Below, piece by piece: positions 1-10,525 of a stretch of DNA of 64,000 bases. The DNA comes from Aporrectodea caliginosa (lineage: Eukaryota > Annelida > Clitellata > Crassiclitellata > Lumbricidae): positions 248,001 through 312,000 of the forward strand of contig JACEVL010000288.1 in assembly GCA_020284085.1 (NCBI GenBank). Direction: 5' to 3'. Numbering within the stretch: position 1 is the stretch's first letter; every line of letters begins with the position of its first letter. The translations under genes and the position numbers were made by a program. The notes below the pieces were generated by a model, which ran no database searches, was not told the origin of the DNA, and worked only from the letters and a program-made list of their open reading frames with translations.

Positions 1-1032
1 AAGGATTTAAAAAATCAGCAGACGTTTCAAGACAGTCTCGATTATATCTTTGATGTTGCCCACCTTGATGCGATGGCCCTTATCAGAATTGAGGAAGATC
101 GTCTGTTTCTAGAAGCACAGAGAGAAAAGGGTCGCAGAGGAACAATGGGAGGTATAGATCGATCTCTCGCACTCAAAGAAGAACGTGTTCTTAAACGGAA
201 AATTGCTGTGGAAAATTACGCGAAAAAAGTCAAATCTGCAGCAGCAGCATCACTATTTGCAGGAACTGATGTTCTGGATAACAATGACAGCAACACATCC
301 GATATATCATCAGAATCTGAGGTCGGGCCTACAACGTCAAAACTTTCAAAACTAAAGTTTCGAGGAACGGTGGATGTAGTTACACCTGAAGTGGCAGCTG
401 CACTTGATCGGACAAATACTAGCCATAGAAAAGCTGCTTACATAATTTCAGCAATAGCTTCAACAGGGCAACTCCATCAAGATGTTGAGGAGCTCATCAT
501 AAGTCCAAGTGCTATCCGCAGAGCACGAATAAAACATCGTGAACGGTTCACTTCAGAAATCAAGGCTTCCTTTGATCCAGTTGTGCCACTTGTCTTGCAT
601 TGGGATGGAAAAATAATGGATGATTTCACTGGTCCTGGACGAGAACGGATTGATCGACTTCCAGTTTTGGTATCAGGAAAGAATGTGGTAAAGTTACTTG
701 CTGTCCCAAAACTTCACGATGGAACGGCGGTTACCATGTCAAGAGCAGTTGTGGAAATCATGGATGAGTTAGGATTGCGGAATCGCATTAAAGGACTCTG
801 TTTCGATACCACTGCTTCGAATACTGGACTTAAGGGTGGAGTTTGTGTTCGTTTAGAGACTAGGCTTGGCCAAGAACTTCTGAACTTAGCTTGTCGTCAT
901 CATGTGTCAGAGATTATGCTAGAAAAAGTTTTTAGCCTCCATGATGTTTCGCAATCTCCCAAACTAGAGCTGTTCATTCATTTTAAAGACATCTGGCCAA
1001 GGATAGAAAAAGAAAGAATACAAGGCACATAA
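1..1032 (+). pseudogene. Transposase fragment of an unnamed DNA-transposon family (DTTASNTG signature)
   Basis: The frame is open from base 1, so the N-terminus lies outside the window, and it runs 344 codons to TAA. The first part (KDLKNQQTFQDSL..FDVAHLDAM..IEEDRLFLEAQREKGRRG) is charged and helical. The second part has conserved blocks HWDGK, RIDRLPVLVSGKN, CFDTTASNTG and LACRHHVSE, which look like an RNase H-type nuclease core; the Asp residues in HWDGK and FDTTAS are candidate catalytic residues. I recognise the pattern from uncharacterised invertebrate proteins but know no family name. The frame ends soon after the ACRHH block and runs almost directly into a Tigger relic, so the C-terminus is missing. 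A deleted relative lies at 8570-10517. It is a relic rather than a working gene. Confidence 0.6.
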
Positions 1033-1054
1033 AACAGAGCTGAGACAGTTAACT

Positions 1055-2369
1055 GCTAGTCGAACTTACAAGCGTAAGTCACAGCATAGTGGTTATGGAG
1101 AGGGAGTTTTGTCGGATGCATTACATGCTGTTCAGCAAGGCATGAGTTTGAAAAAGGCTTCTGTTGAGTTTGGAGTTTCACGCACAGTACTAAGAAGACA
1201 TTGCAATGGACAGGTTTTCACTCAAGGAACCACGAAATTGGGCCGTTTTATGCCTACATTTTCGGCAGAATTTGAAACGGAACTCGCAGCAAAAGTTCAA
1301 GCCATGGAAAATGCTCTGTTTGGGTTGACAACTGTTGATATTCGGAAGCTGGCATCTGACCTTGCAGAGAAGCTACATTTAGAAAACAAATTCTCAGTGG
1401 ATTCCCGGATCGCAGGACTGGACTGGCTGCATATATTTATCAGTCGTAATCCACAACTGTGCATCAGTTCACCTCAACCAACAAGCTTACCTCGAGCTTT
1501 TGGCTTCAATAGAGCAAAGTTGACCAATTTTTCGCAGTTATAAGGGATTTATAAATGGGAAAAGAAATTATTCAGCAAATAATATATCGAATGTTGATGA
1601 ATCAGGCATATCTAATGTCCACAAGCCATGTAAAATTCTGGCAACAAAAACAAAAGGACAGAAGTTCGACAGTCACAATTGTGTGCGCCATGAGTGCCGC
1701 CAGACAGTACATTCCACCTATGATGATATGGCCTTGCAAACGCTTGGTGGATGCTTTAATGCGGGGTGCACCTCCTGGCAGCGTTGGTGCTGTAACTTAA
1801 GCAACAATGGTTGGACGGATGGTAGTCTATTAATTGTAAAATGGCTAAACCATTTCATCCAAGTTACCAAAGCATCCAAAGACAATCCAACATTCTCATA
1901 GTCGATGGTCATAACAGCCACAAAACATTGGAAGCTATTGAACTAGCTCGCGATAAAGGAATAACCATGATAACTTTACCACCCCACTGTACTCACAAAA
2001 TGCAGCCCTTAGATAGCACATTCTTTAAATTGTTGAAAGCCTGCTACAACTGTTGTGTGGATAATTTTATGATGACCCATCCTGGCAGACGTGTGACTTT
2101 TTGATATGGCAGAACTCTTTGGAAAAGCATATGGACAAGCAGCTACAGTTGAAAAAGCGGCCAAAGGGTTTGAAACAACTGGAATATGGCCATTTGATGA
2201 CAATAAGTTTTCAGATGAAGACTTTGCTGCAGCAAATGTCACAAATGAACCACTTCCAGGAGATGAAGTGGTTCAAGTGGAAGTACCAGCAACTAGTGCA
2301 ATTGCTTCAGGGACAGATGCACTTGTTACAGGAGCTAGCCAGGTTGCTAGTCAATGCCTCTTCATCTAG
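1055..2369 (+). pseudogene. pogo/Tigger-like transposase relic, frameshifted
   Basis: This is a DDE transposase of the Tc1/mariner pogo/Tigger group (jerky/CENP-B-like). RTYKRK near 1060 and the psq-type helix-turn-helix (AVQQGMSLKKASVEFGVSRTVLRRH) are followed by a CENP-B-type segment (ENALFGLTTVDIRKLASDL, then AGLDWLHIFISRNPQLCI). After shifts near 1545, 1800, 1890 and 2105 come TVTIVCAMSAARQYIPPMM, IVDGHNSHKTLEAIELA and PPHCTHKMQPLDSTFFK, which carry the second and third acidic residues of the DDE core. The tail ends with KGFETTGIWPFDDNKFSDEDF. The N-terminal Met appears lost. Several frameshifts make it non-functional. Confidence 0.85.
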
Positions 2370-2449
2370 TTGTCTTGAACGGATTGATTTCACCAAAATG
2401 TTACTCTAATTGTTTGGACTTCTCTTGCAACCAGGATTTTATTGAGCCC

Positions 2450-2906
2450 AGCTTTGCTACATTACGTAGCATATGCTGAACAGCTACTGAAGTATTTCAT
2501 GGAGTAGCTTTCTACCTTGTATGGAAATGATCAGCTGATCTATAATGACAATTCTTTTATTCATTTAGCTGATGATGCAAGCAAGTTTGATGTCTTAGAT
2601 ACCATTTCGTTGTTTAAATATGAGAGCTATCTTGACCAGCTGAAGAAGCTTGTTCGCAGACCACAACAGCCTTGTGCGCAGAAAGTACAACATGTTTTGG
2701 AAGGTCATAATCATACGGCTGAAAATATGAGAAGAAATGTTGGTCTCGCAAGGACATTTTGCAAGCCACACGTGGAACGACTGGTAACAATTTCATCGAG
2801 TTATCATCAGCAGTATAAGCCATACAATGGTGTTCATTGTTTTGTTTCGTGTAGTCCTGGTGACAATTGCTTTGAAGTTGATGGCAAAAGTAGGAATAGG
2901 AAGTAG
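2450..2906 (+). pseudogene. CACTA/DUF4218-like C-terminal relic
   Basis: The frame reads HYVAYAEQLLKYFME, one stop, then LSTLYGNDQLIYNDNSFIHL, followed by a KFDVLDTISLFKYESYLDQL segment and KKLVRRPQQP. The order (Y-N-x-H/F-HL, FG-LD-S-F-E-YL, K-LVR) resembles the segment downstream of the transposase core in animal CACTA-type elements. No catalytic core is attached. A long minus-strand frame over the same bases looks like its antisense shadow. Family assignment is from memory of the pattern, so moderate confidence. Confidence 0.45.
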
Positions 2907-3892
2907 GAGTAGGAAAAGTAGAATATTCTTTCCAACACAGTAGATGACTCGTGTGTTGGCTATGCTTTGCTTGACGAATTTGCAAATGTACATAATACAT
3001 TCTTTGTTCACAGACCCACTTGATAAATTCATTTTTGGCATGCCTTCCAGTTTTAGTTAGACTTGGAGAGTTTGACTGATCTAAAAAATGAAATATGTCA
3101 TGCTTGCTTTTAAGCAAGGATTTGTCGTTATGCCCCAGATGCATTTCTAATCGGATGTTCGAGTTTTTATATAGCCTCATTGTAAATATCAGTTAGTAGA
3201 CGTCATCATGTTGCCTGTTTTTGAGTGTTTAGTTAGCAACACAACACTTCAGTGAACATATTTATAAAGTTAACAGCATTCAGTAGTTACTGGTGAGAAA
3301 TTTGGATCGAAATCGAAGTGAGAACTGGTGAAGCGAAGGTTCCTGACGGCGGTCACGTAGGCCAAAATCGCTCCTACTGGAATCCATACATGCCTGAGAT
3401 CGTGCAATTTCCGATAGAAACTGAGGATGATCTGACAACAGAGAGGAAGACAAGGTGTTTGAAACTTCAACCATGAAAGTATCGGTGAGTCATTGATCTT
3501 GTCCTGACATTGCCGGTTACATCAGTTGAAAACGAACTCTTTTTTAGCAGCATGAAGCGAGTACAAACATACCTGAGAAACAGATGTGGAGCTCAACGAC
3601 TCGGTGATCTGCTGGTAATTACATGTCTCCAAGAAGATGGAAAAATTTGAACATTGAGGCAGTTATTGATGATTTTGGTCATTTAAAACACAGATGATAA
3701 TCTTGTTTTAGCAAATCGTTTTATTAAAGTAATTTGATACTATTTACAAAACTGGACTTTGCATAGATTTTTCACATTTTTAGTATGTATAAATAAATCC
3801 ATCAGCTGAAACTGCCATCTGGCGAATGAACTCTGTCTTACTTTGGCATTCAATAGAGGGCCGAGTAATGGATTTCTAATAAATTCATATAT
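2907..3892. other. AT-rich interval without a recognised gene
   Basis: I see no coherent reading frame or repeat here. The first 250 bases may be a decayed continuation of the relic ending at 2906. Confidence 0.5.
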
Positions 3893-4241
3893 GTGACGCC
3901 AGGGGTACGTGTGTAGAATTTTCTTCAATTCAGCGTAAATTTGCCATCAACTTGCTTGCCATAACTTGCAATGTAGTGATCGATTTTGATGCCGTTTGTT
4001 TTATTCGACACAGAATAGAGCCCTTTGTACAGCACAATTGCAGAATAATCAAGTAATGGTTGCTGAGGATTTTTATTACATGAATAAAGAAACTTTTTAT
4101 TCGATTTTTTTTATACCAATGAAAGAATCAAGCATAACTTCAGGTAGAAACAAGATATTTTCATTCCAGGTTATTTAAAGATTATGACTGAATAAAAAGG
4201 TCAGAAACCGACATGTGACGGGTTTTGACCCCTGGCGTCAC
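3893..4241 (-). mobile_element. MITE copy 1, GTGACGCC terminal repeats
   Basis: This 349-bp non-coding element starts GTGACGCCAGGGGT and ends ACCCCTGGCGTCAC. It is flanked by ATAT on both sides, a possible 4-bp target duplication. The right end carries a longer terminal repeat (GACGGGTTTTGACCCCTGGC) than the left, which has lost part of it. The interior matches, in reverse complement, the element at 56936-57372, including the stretch around TTTGATGCCGTTTGTTTTAT. It is non-autonomous; the mobilising transposase is unknown. Confidence 0.75.
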
Positions 4242-4315
4242 ATATACGTGTAGCAACTTGCTTTCTGCTTCATGAAGCTGGCCAAAGTTTTGCTCCCCCC
4301 CCTGAAAAAAATGAA

Positions 4316-4585
4316 ATGACGTCTCTGGTAAGCAGCAGTGTGAATCTGACACAGGCATTTAGCCGAAGCGGTGGTCGCAGAAACAACACCAGTACTGAGA
4401 TCATGCTGCGCATCTACCTGTCGATGATGATGAGCAAGTGCTCGGGAGAATGGACATTCTCCAAACTGGGCATCATTAAAAATGTGCTTCGCTCAACGAT
4501 AGGACAGGGATGGCTGAATATGTTGTCCCTGATGAGTATCGAATGCAAAATCCTGCGAGAGGTCGACTTCGATGACTGTCATTGA
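4316..4585 (+). pseudogene. hAT transposase C-terminal dimerisation fragment
   Basis: The frame contains EIMLRIYLSMMMSKCSGEWT followed by FSKLGIIKNVLRSTIGQGWL and LSLMSIECKILREVDFDD. This is the hAT C-terminal (hATC) domain, with SGEWTFSKL standing where the family has SGERSFSKL. It is closely related to the hATC in the element at 11304-12319. No catalytic part is attached. Confidence 0.8.
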
Positions 4586-5759
4586 TGACTGTGCTCGTAT
4601 GAATGTTCGCAAGGCTTCGCTGTAGCATACATCCAACTGGTGATGGCCATGACTGAGTGTTAAACATGTAAGAATTCACTCAAATTAAATTAGTCAACTA
4701 TTCTCTAATTTACTGATATGAATGATTAATGATTGCTTGTCGTTCGTTCCTACTGTACTATGTAGTTTGACATATCGTTTATGCAGTGTTTCATAGGGCC
4801 CTTCTGCAGTGTTTCATGAAGCGCTTCTGCAGCGTTTCTTGAAGCGTTTCTACAGCGCTTCTAGGCTACATAAAGAAGATAGAACAATAGTTAAGGACAG
4901 TCGAACAGTTGAAAGCGGTCTGAAAGTCAATGAAGAACAGTCGTCAGTCGATAGCCAGAACAGTTACAGATAGTGTTGTTGAGGTTGGTGTTGTTGTAGA
5001 AATCTATTTTGAATAAGTCAACTGCACGTTTGCATGCTCTGTCAACTGTGACTGTTGTAGATAACACGCAAGCCAATACGTCATGGGAAAACTGTGAATC
5101 TGACTGATTCATCAATAAGAAAGAAGTACGAGACATCCATACTGGGAAGTTCGCCATCTGGCTCATTAGTGCTTTAGCTAAGAGCACTGAAAGAGGTTAA
5201 AACAGGTTTCTTATTGATATGCAAAGTAACTTCTCTCTTGGTTAAGACCTGAAATTGCATCCAGTGTTTCTGTCACCAAAAACATTGGCTTTGAAAGCTG
5301 TAGGAAACCAACTCACCTATTTCTTCCAGAGTGCTGAAATACAACTCAAAATCGTGAGGAGAGTAGCTGATTATATACATGTCTGGAGTAAAAAAATGGA
5401 CAGCCAGGTGCTTCAAAACAAAGACAGAGTACTTATAAAGGCTATTAAGGTTAAAGTTAGTATTACTATGCTGATCCAGAGCATAGAGTCATAGTTCCTG
5501 GACTTGAACGTTCCAAAATGGAGCTGATGCTCATTTACTGACAATGACAGGATGTCGAACAAGCTATTGGCCCAATTATAGCTTGGTGTGCTGGTCCATT
5601 TTGTAATTGACCATTTTCATTATTGCTATATGGCGCTGTCCTGGTCTGTGGCATATGTATAAGAAGAAGAACGACACTGACTGCTGCTGTTCTGTCAGGT
5701 ATAGTTTCTGTGTGTACACAGGGTTGTGAATAGGTATTGAAGTTGTTCTATTTTGAATC
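4586..5759. other. Interval without a recognised gene
   Basis: There is a short direct-repeat patch (CTTCTGCAGYGTTTC-like units) near 4800-4862. A small open frame at 5255-5494 matches no family I know. Sequence around 5090-5180 vaguely resembles a hAT tail but contains a stop, and I do not call it. Confidence 0.4.
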
Positions 5760-6674
5760 AGGTCCCTTTTCAGTTTCTCCCTGACAACGACACAACAGTG
5801 TTGTTACTTGCTCGTACATGGAACAATTTTCAGCAAGACATTGTCACCAACATCAGCAAACCAAACAGTAGAATTGGCAGCAGCATCGTCTGGACTGCAA
5901 AAGTTGTCAGCGCTCGGATTTATAATAAACCCAAAATGGAACAACACCGCAGTCTCATTCATGAAAACATCGGATAACACAGCTTCTACATCAAGTTCAA
6001 ATACTAGTCAGCAAGTCAATCCACTATCATCAGACGTCGGCGTCGTTACAAACTCAAGTAATGAACGGAATAGACAGCCTCTACAGAAGTTTCCAGAGGA
6101 CATTTTCAAAGGAGAACTAGCCTACATAGCCCGGTTCAACCTAAATTACACATATACCCATGGAAATAAAATTATTTTCTAGTGACTAAATCAGTCAAAA
6201 GTCGTTTTCAACGTTCTTTTCTGCTGAATTTACATGGTTCAGCAGGATGCAGCATATTGCTATTGCTGTCGTTACTGGAGCCCAGAAAGTTCACTGTTTG
6301 CTGAACCTACAGGATTTTCTGACTGGCAACAGGTGACAAGTACGAATTAGCTCTGCACAACTCATCTGTTGAAGGAATGGGAACCATTCAAAATCCGTGA
6401 GGAAGGAGGAAAACAAGTTGTCAATTTGATCGGTAAGAAAATGCCGTTACACTGTGCGAGCAAAACAGGTGCCACGATAAAAACGTTAGCCGAGGTAATT
6501 TTATTGTGTGCCAATCAAGAAATTGCTTTACGCGGTCATGACGAAAGTAAGGAGTCAGAAAACATAGGGAATTTTGTGGAGTTAATCGACATTATCAGCC
6601 GAAACGATGACAAATTTGCAGCTCGATTGCGTTCATTGCCTGACAATGCTACATATCTATCGCCAACACATTAA
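5760..6674 (+). pseudogene. hAT (ZMYM1-like) N-terminal relic: TTF-type zinc finger and start of DUF4371
   Basis: A Ser/Thr/Asn-rich segment (near 5980-6060) precedes RQPLQKFPEDIFKGELAYIA and, in other frames, a decayed TTF-type zinc-finger region (QQDAAYCYCCRY, then GFSDWQQVT). From 6440 the frame reads ILLCANQEIALRGHDESKES then NIGNFVELIDIISRNDDKF, the start of the DUF4371 hAT region. Stops and shifts interrupt it. A different hAT copy starts again at the equivalent DUF4371 position about 250 bp downstream, so two elements lie side by side. Confidence 0.7.
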
Positions 6675-6924
6675 AAAATTAGGTCTATCATTACTACTTA
6701 AAATTATTAATTAATGCTGAGTTGGTCTGCTGCCCGGGTGCCATTATGACTCTAGTTACGCCACTGTAAGTAAGGGTAAAAAGACTGGAAAAAGCTATAT
6801 GAAAAGCTGTCTAAACATGCGGGATCGCAGTCCCACATAAACCACATAGAAAAGTGACTGTCTTTAAGTCAACAGACAAGACAGGTTCAGTTGCTACGCA
6901 GATATATCACAAGCACACCAGGCT

Positions 6925-8000
6925 GAATCATTGCAAAACAGACAATACTTAGCGATGGTTTGTGATGTCGTTAAGCTTCTTGCGAAACTTGGTCTGCCAT
7001 TCCGCGGTCATGAAGAGGAAAAGCACTCCACGTCCAAACGCAATTTTCTAGAAATTTGCGACTTCCTGCCTGGCTATGTGGACTCCTTCAGAGAGATGCA
7101 ACACAATTACTTTAATTGCAGTAGCCCAGATTTCGAGAATGACATCATTAAAATTTGTGGTACACCTGTGAGTAGAGCGATTGGTGGTGGTGTAAGGCAA
7201 GCTTGGTTCTTTACAATGATGGCGGAAGAGGCCAGATCAACCAAAACCAAACATCTGCCGCTTTGTGTAAGATAGGTGGACAATTTGTGTGAAGGAGCGA
7301 TTTGTAACTTTGGTTGATTGCTCCAGTAGTCACACTGCTGAAGGCATAATAAAGCTTATGGGCCTAAAGGATTGTTTAAAGCAGCTGCAGCTTCAAGACT
7401 TGCCGATTGTGGGCCAATCGTATGATGGGGCGGCTGTTAAGTCAGGTCACATTTCCGGCGTGAAGACACGAATTAGAGCTGATAACCCTGTCGCAATGTA
7501 CTTTCATTGCTTAGCTCACAAACTGAATCTAGTGCTTGTAGACGCCTGTCGGGTCAATCACATGGCTGTTGGATTCTTCAATACAATAGAGCATCTCTCA
7601 CGAGATTTTCCTGAACATGCAGAATATGCTTGGCTTAAATTTTAGCCCAGAGAAATTGGTCAACTGAGCGATACACGCTAGGCATGCCTTTGGAAAAGCG
7701 TTGAGGCTGTTAAGATCAATTATGCTGCCATTGTCAAGTTCCTTGAGGATCTCTCCAATCCCGTTTTGGCTTGTTCGGCTGAAGCGGCTAGTCTCGGCCT
7801 GCACATTCAGAAGGCCGAGTTTGTGGTTGAACTGATAACTTTTGAAGACTTTTGCGTGTCATCCAAGTTGCCCACAAAGCCGTCCAGTGCTCAGCTATCA
7901 CATTGGGTAACAAAATTCAGTGGCCTGCTTATTGTCTTTCATTTAAGTCAAAATGCAGTTTGCAATTGGTCCTGGATTAGGGGAGAAAGGGGTTGGAAGT
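6925..8000 (+). pseudogene. hAT transposase relic (DUF4371 and catalytic core)
   Basis: The frame opens with NRQYLAMVCDVVKLLAKLGL and PFRGHEEEKHSTSKRNFLEI. It continues with IIKICGTPVSRAI, then DLPIVGQSYDGAAVKSGHIS, and FHCLAHKLNLVLVDACR. These are the standard blocks of ZMYM1/TTF-type hAT transposases, including the catalytic Asp in SYDGA and the CxxH motif. A frameshift near 7645 precedes EDLSNPVLACSAEAASLGL. The C-terminal dimerisation domain is absent. It is a non-functional copy. Confidence 0.85.
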
Positions 8001-8370
8001 AACGCGTATTGGTTGTAACAGGCGCTATAACAGCTAAACTAAAAGGCAGTGAAGCAGACTAGTTATGTCAAGTTTATCTAAAATGCACTTCCAGTTTATG
8101 GTTCATGAAGAATTATTTCTGAGAAGCTTTGGTAAAGTTTTTATCGGCAAAAATATGTTTTCTACCATGAAAAGTAATTTTTTTCGCTTAGACTGTTTTT
8201 CTACTAGCAGGACCAAACAAGGTTTTACCAAAACTTACTAGGCATTAAAAGAAAGAATAGGGACGTTGAATAACATGGCTGGAACTATTTTCGGCAGTTG
8301 TAATTGATTGCTGCCATTTTTTTCATTTAATCCAAACCGCATGGGTGGGGCAGATTGTAACATTACGTTC

Positions 8371-8402
8371 ACGGTTGGTCGTAACACTGTTACAACCAAC
8401 CC
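8371..8402. repeat. Imperfect 30-bp palindrome
   Basis: GGTTGGTCGTAACA is followed at once by TGTTACAACCAACC with one mismatch. TGGTTGTAACAG also occurs at 8013-8024, so CTGTTACAACCA at 8386-8397 forms an inverted pair about 380 bp wide with it. It may be a terminal repeat of a small element or of the Tigger copy that begins at 8480. Confidence 0.5.
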
Positions 8403-8479
8403 CATTATTGTGGGTCATAATCTTTTACTTAACTTGTATGAATATGTAATTGTAGAGTAAATTAAAGAATCAAACAGAA

Positions 8480-8569
8480 ATGAGAACTTACAAAAGAAAA
8501 AGTAACCGTGGACAGACTACAGTGGATGTGATGAATGACGCGGCCGAAGAAGTTTTAATGCATGATCGG
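8480..8569 (+). pseudogene. Tigger-like transposase, 5' part (interrupted)
   Basis: ATG at 8480 opens thirty codons beginning MRTYKRKSNRGQTTVDVMND and ending EEVLMHDR, the N-terminus of a psq-type helix-turn-helix. The frame is cut at codon 30 by the element at 8570-10517. It resumes in the same frame at 10526, after one copy of the 8-bp target duplication. The piece was therefore continuous with 10526-10866 before the insertion. Confidence 0.85.
8562..8569. repeat. Left 8-bp target-site duplication ATGATCGG
   Basis: ATGATCGG at 8562-8569 is repeated exactly at 10518-10525. It flanks the inverted terminal repeats of the inserted element. Confidence 0.9.
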
Positions 8570-8715
8570 TAGTGTGGCCCAAACTTACACGGGGAAAATA
8601 TTTTTGTTGAAACATGCTGCTCCACAAGGCTGCCCTTGTTCCACTTGACAAGAAGACTATGTGATGCAAAAATTTAAGAGATCTGAGCATGTTTAGAGGT
8701 CGCGCCATTTTGACA
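8570..8715 (+). repeat. Left long terminal inverted repeat
   Basis: This pairs with 10373-10517 in reverse complement. Shared blocks include the tip GTGGCCCAAA, the stretch CTCCACAAGGCTGCCCTTGT and TTTAGAGGTCGCGCC. The match is imperfect (roughly two thirds by eye). Confidence 0.75.
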
Positions 8716-9158
8716 CTTTTTTGGTAGAAATCGCAAAAACCGCACGTCGCGTTTCAATAGCTACATTATGAATGCGGATTAACAAAATGAACTCCAAGCA
8801 CTTTCTTTCTAAATCATAATCTAGATGTCAATAACTGTATTTCATTAAATTAAAGAATAATAAGCTTACTTACAAATAGAAAAGCTTGTTTCAAGTTCTT
8901 TGTCTTTAGAAAATGGTTGCTGAATTATAGGTATAGTCTTTAAATTTTGCATGCTAACTTATAGACTAAAGTTTTCATAACAATTCGTTTAATTTATAAT
9001 TGGATTGTTCACTATAATTGCTCCTCATACCGCTAAATTTGCATGATTAAAGTATTTTTTTTATTTGTGAAGCACTCCTTAACTGTGAAATACAACGCAT
9101 GTCTTTTCACTTTGTATAATAAACGCTTAGGCTATATGTAGCAAAAACAGCAGCTATC

Positions 9159-9570
9159 ATGGCATCAACCAGGAGTTCTCCACAATTTTGGCTGTTAGGG
9201 ATGCCTAACAAGGACATTCTTGGGTCTGGACTACCAACAAATGGGGCTATGTTTCATCACCAAATTGAGTGATTCGGGTGTTAGCTAGCTGCGGAAGTCG
9301 TATGACGGTTACAGTCTGCTGAAGAAAAATAGACTTAAATTCAAGACTTCTGCCGACTCAGAGAGGAACAGTTTAAGGTCGATTTAAATTAACTATTTGA
9401 CATCTCACAGAAAGATGCAATGACTTTGATGACAAGTCAAGAGGACAAGCTCTTTCTAAAAATGAGAAAAAAGATCCTTCAAGTTTGTTGCCAAAATCTT
9501 TACGAACAGAGAGACTCACAAGAATTTCAGCGGCGCTCAAGCGGCAGTTCGAAACTAAGAGTAAGTAGCG
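9159..9570 (+). pseudogene. N-terminal remnant of the DTTASNTG-family transposase
   Basis: ATG at 9159 opens MASTRSSPQFWLLGMPNKDI followed by LGSGLPTNGAMFHH, then a stop. From 9393 a second stretch reads LFDISQKDAMTLMTSQEDKL, then FLKMRKK. The latter lines up with FDVAHLDAMALIRIEEDRLF at the start of the window: D-x-x-x-x-DAM-x-L-x(4)-ED-[KR]-LFL. This alignment is what ties the two loci to one family. Confidence 0.65.
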
Positions 9571-9980
9571 GACCAATTGCAACTATATAATATAATAGTG
9601 TTTTTACAATTCAATGATTTGAAGCTTCTTGCATACTTCCTTGAATACTCAGACCGTGTTATCAAAGAAAAAGCAGTCGTCTTCTCTGGTATTTCACCGT
9701 GCACCCTGTGCCACTTGCTTTGTTTCATGAGAGAACAGTGAAACATCTATGGTGAAAACCTTACTTACCCACCTAATCAGCTATCCACGAAACGGCTGGA
9801 CAGTGGACAGGAGATCCTTTGACCACCACACTACACTGGAGGCGTATGTTACAAGGAGTTTTTTAAACTGCTTGGTCTTCTTACTATTTAGAGTCAAGAA
9901 CAAGCCAAAACTTTCCTATCGAAGCTTTCTGCTCTCTGACCATTGAACCCTACATTCCAGTCGATGAAGGCTAATGTAAA

Positions 9981-10141
9981 ACTTTGGATGTAGTCAATGA
10001 CTGTGCAGAACGTGGAGTGGCTCTGATCTAGTCTCACAATGATGTACTAACTAGGCTAAGGATGAGCCACAGAAACAATACTTGCTGCCACTTGACTCCA
10101 GTCATCGCACCATGATTTCTTTTCCGACAAGAGCGAAATAA
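9981..10141 (+). pseudogene. C-terminal remnant of the DTTASNTG-family transposase
   Basis: It reads TLDVVNDCAERGVALI, a stop and a one-base shift, then DEPQKQYLLPLDSSHRTMIS up to a TAA at 10139-10141. I recognise the V-ND-AERGV-LI ... EQKQ-LL-V...HR pattern as the usual C-terminal end of the uncharacterised proteins that carry FDTTASNTG. That is recall, not a search. Confidence 0.55.
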
Positions 10142-10372
10142 AATAATCGCGGTTTTCGCGTTTTCCGGCACTTCAATGACGGTTATTTATGCAGACTGGA
10201 AAACTACTTTCATAATAAAAAATTAGATTGCATTACATATTATTTGCATTTAATGCACTCTGACTAAGCAGTAACACTGCGGTATAATATTTTTATTAGG
10301 CTGTTCAACGTTCAAAATAGTAACTGCCTTGAAATTCAAAATGATACATGTCTTTTGACGTTTCATACTACA

Positions 10373-10517
10373 TAGTGTAAAAGTGTGCAAAAGGCGCGAC
10401 CTCTAAATATAGTTCAATCTGTCCAAAAATTTGCATACAGGCTTATATTTTCATGTGTAACAAGGGCAGCCTTGTGGAGCCAAACATTTCCGACTTTTTT
10501 TGTTTTGGGCCACCCTA
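10373..10517 (-). repeat. Right long terminal inverted repeat
   Basis: Reverse-complement partner of 8570-8715, ending GGGCCACCCTA immediately before the second ATGATCGG. See the parent element for details. Confidence 0.75.
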
Positions 10518-10525
10518 ATGATCGG
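10518..10525. repeat. Right 8-bp target-site duplication ATGATCGG
   Basis: Exact repeat of 8562-8569. Confidence 0.9.

Larger units (their letters stand above)
8570..10517 (+). mobile_element. 1948-bp DNA transposon (deleted copy of the DTTASNTG family) inserted in Tigger
   Basis: The element begins TAGTGTGGCCCAAA and ends with the complement of TAGGGTGGCCCAAAA, between exact 8-bp duplications. Similarity between the ends continues for about 145 bp, for example GCGCGACCTCTAAA and ACAAGGGCAGCCTTGTGGAG. It encodes an N-terminal piece (9159 on) and a C-terminal piece (9981-10141) of the same family as the frame at 1-1032, with the catalytic middle deleted or decayed. Eight-bp duplications are typical of hAT-like elements, but no hATC domain is seen. 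It is a non-autonomous derivative. Confidence 0.85.

Noticed and set aside
2614..3180. 188-codon open frame on the minus strand
   Set aside because: Its first half is antisense to the CACTA-like relic, and the text shows no motif; low-information shadow.
4927..5187. hAT dimerisation domain near 5090-5180
   Set aside because: Only a few residues agree and a stop interrupts; resemblance was judged chance.
8517..8708. Minus-strand frame similar to 10385-10500 on plus
   Set aside because: The similarity is the inverted terminal repeat of the element at 8570-10517, not a gene.
10385..10525. N-terminal extension of the Tigger frame at 10526
   Set aside because: It is the right terminal repeat of the inserted element; the true upstream coding part is at 8480-8569.
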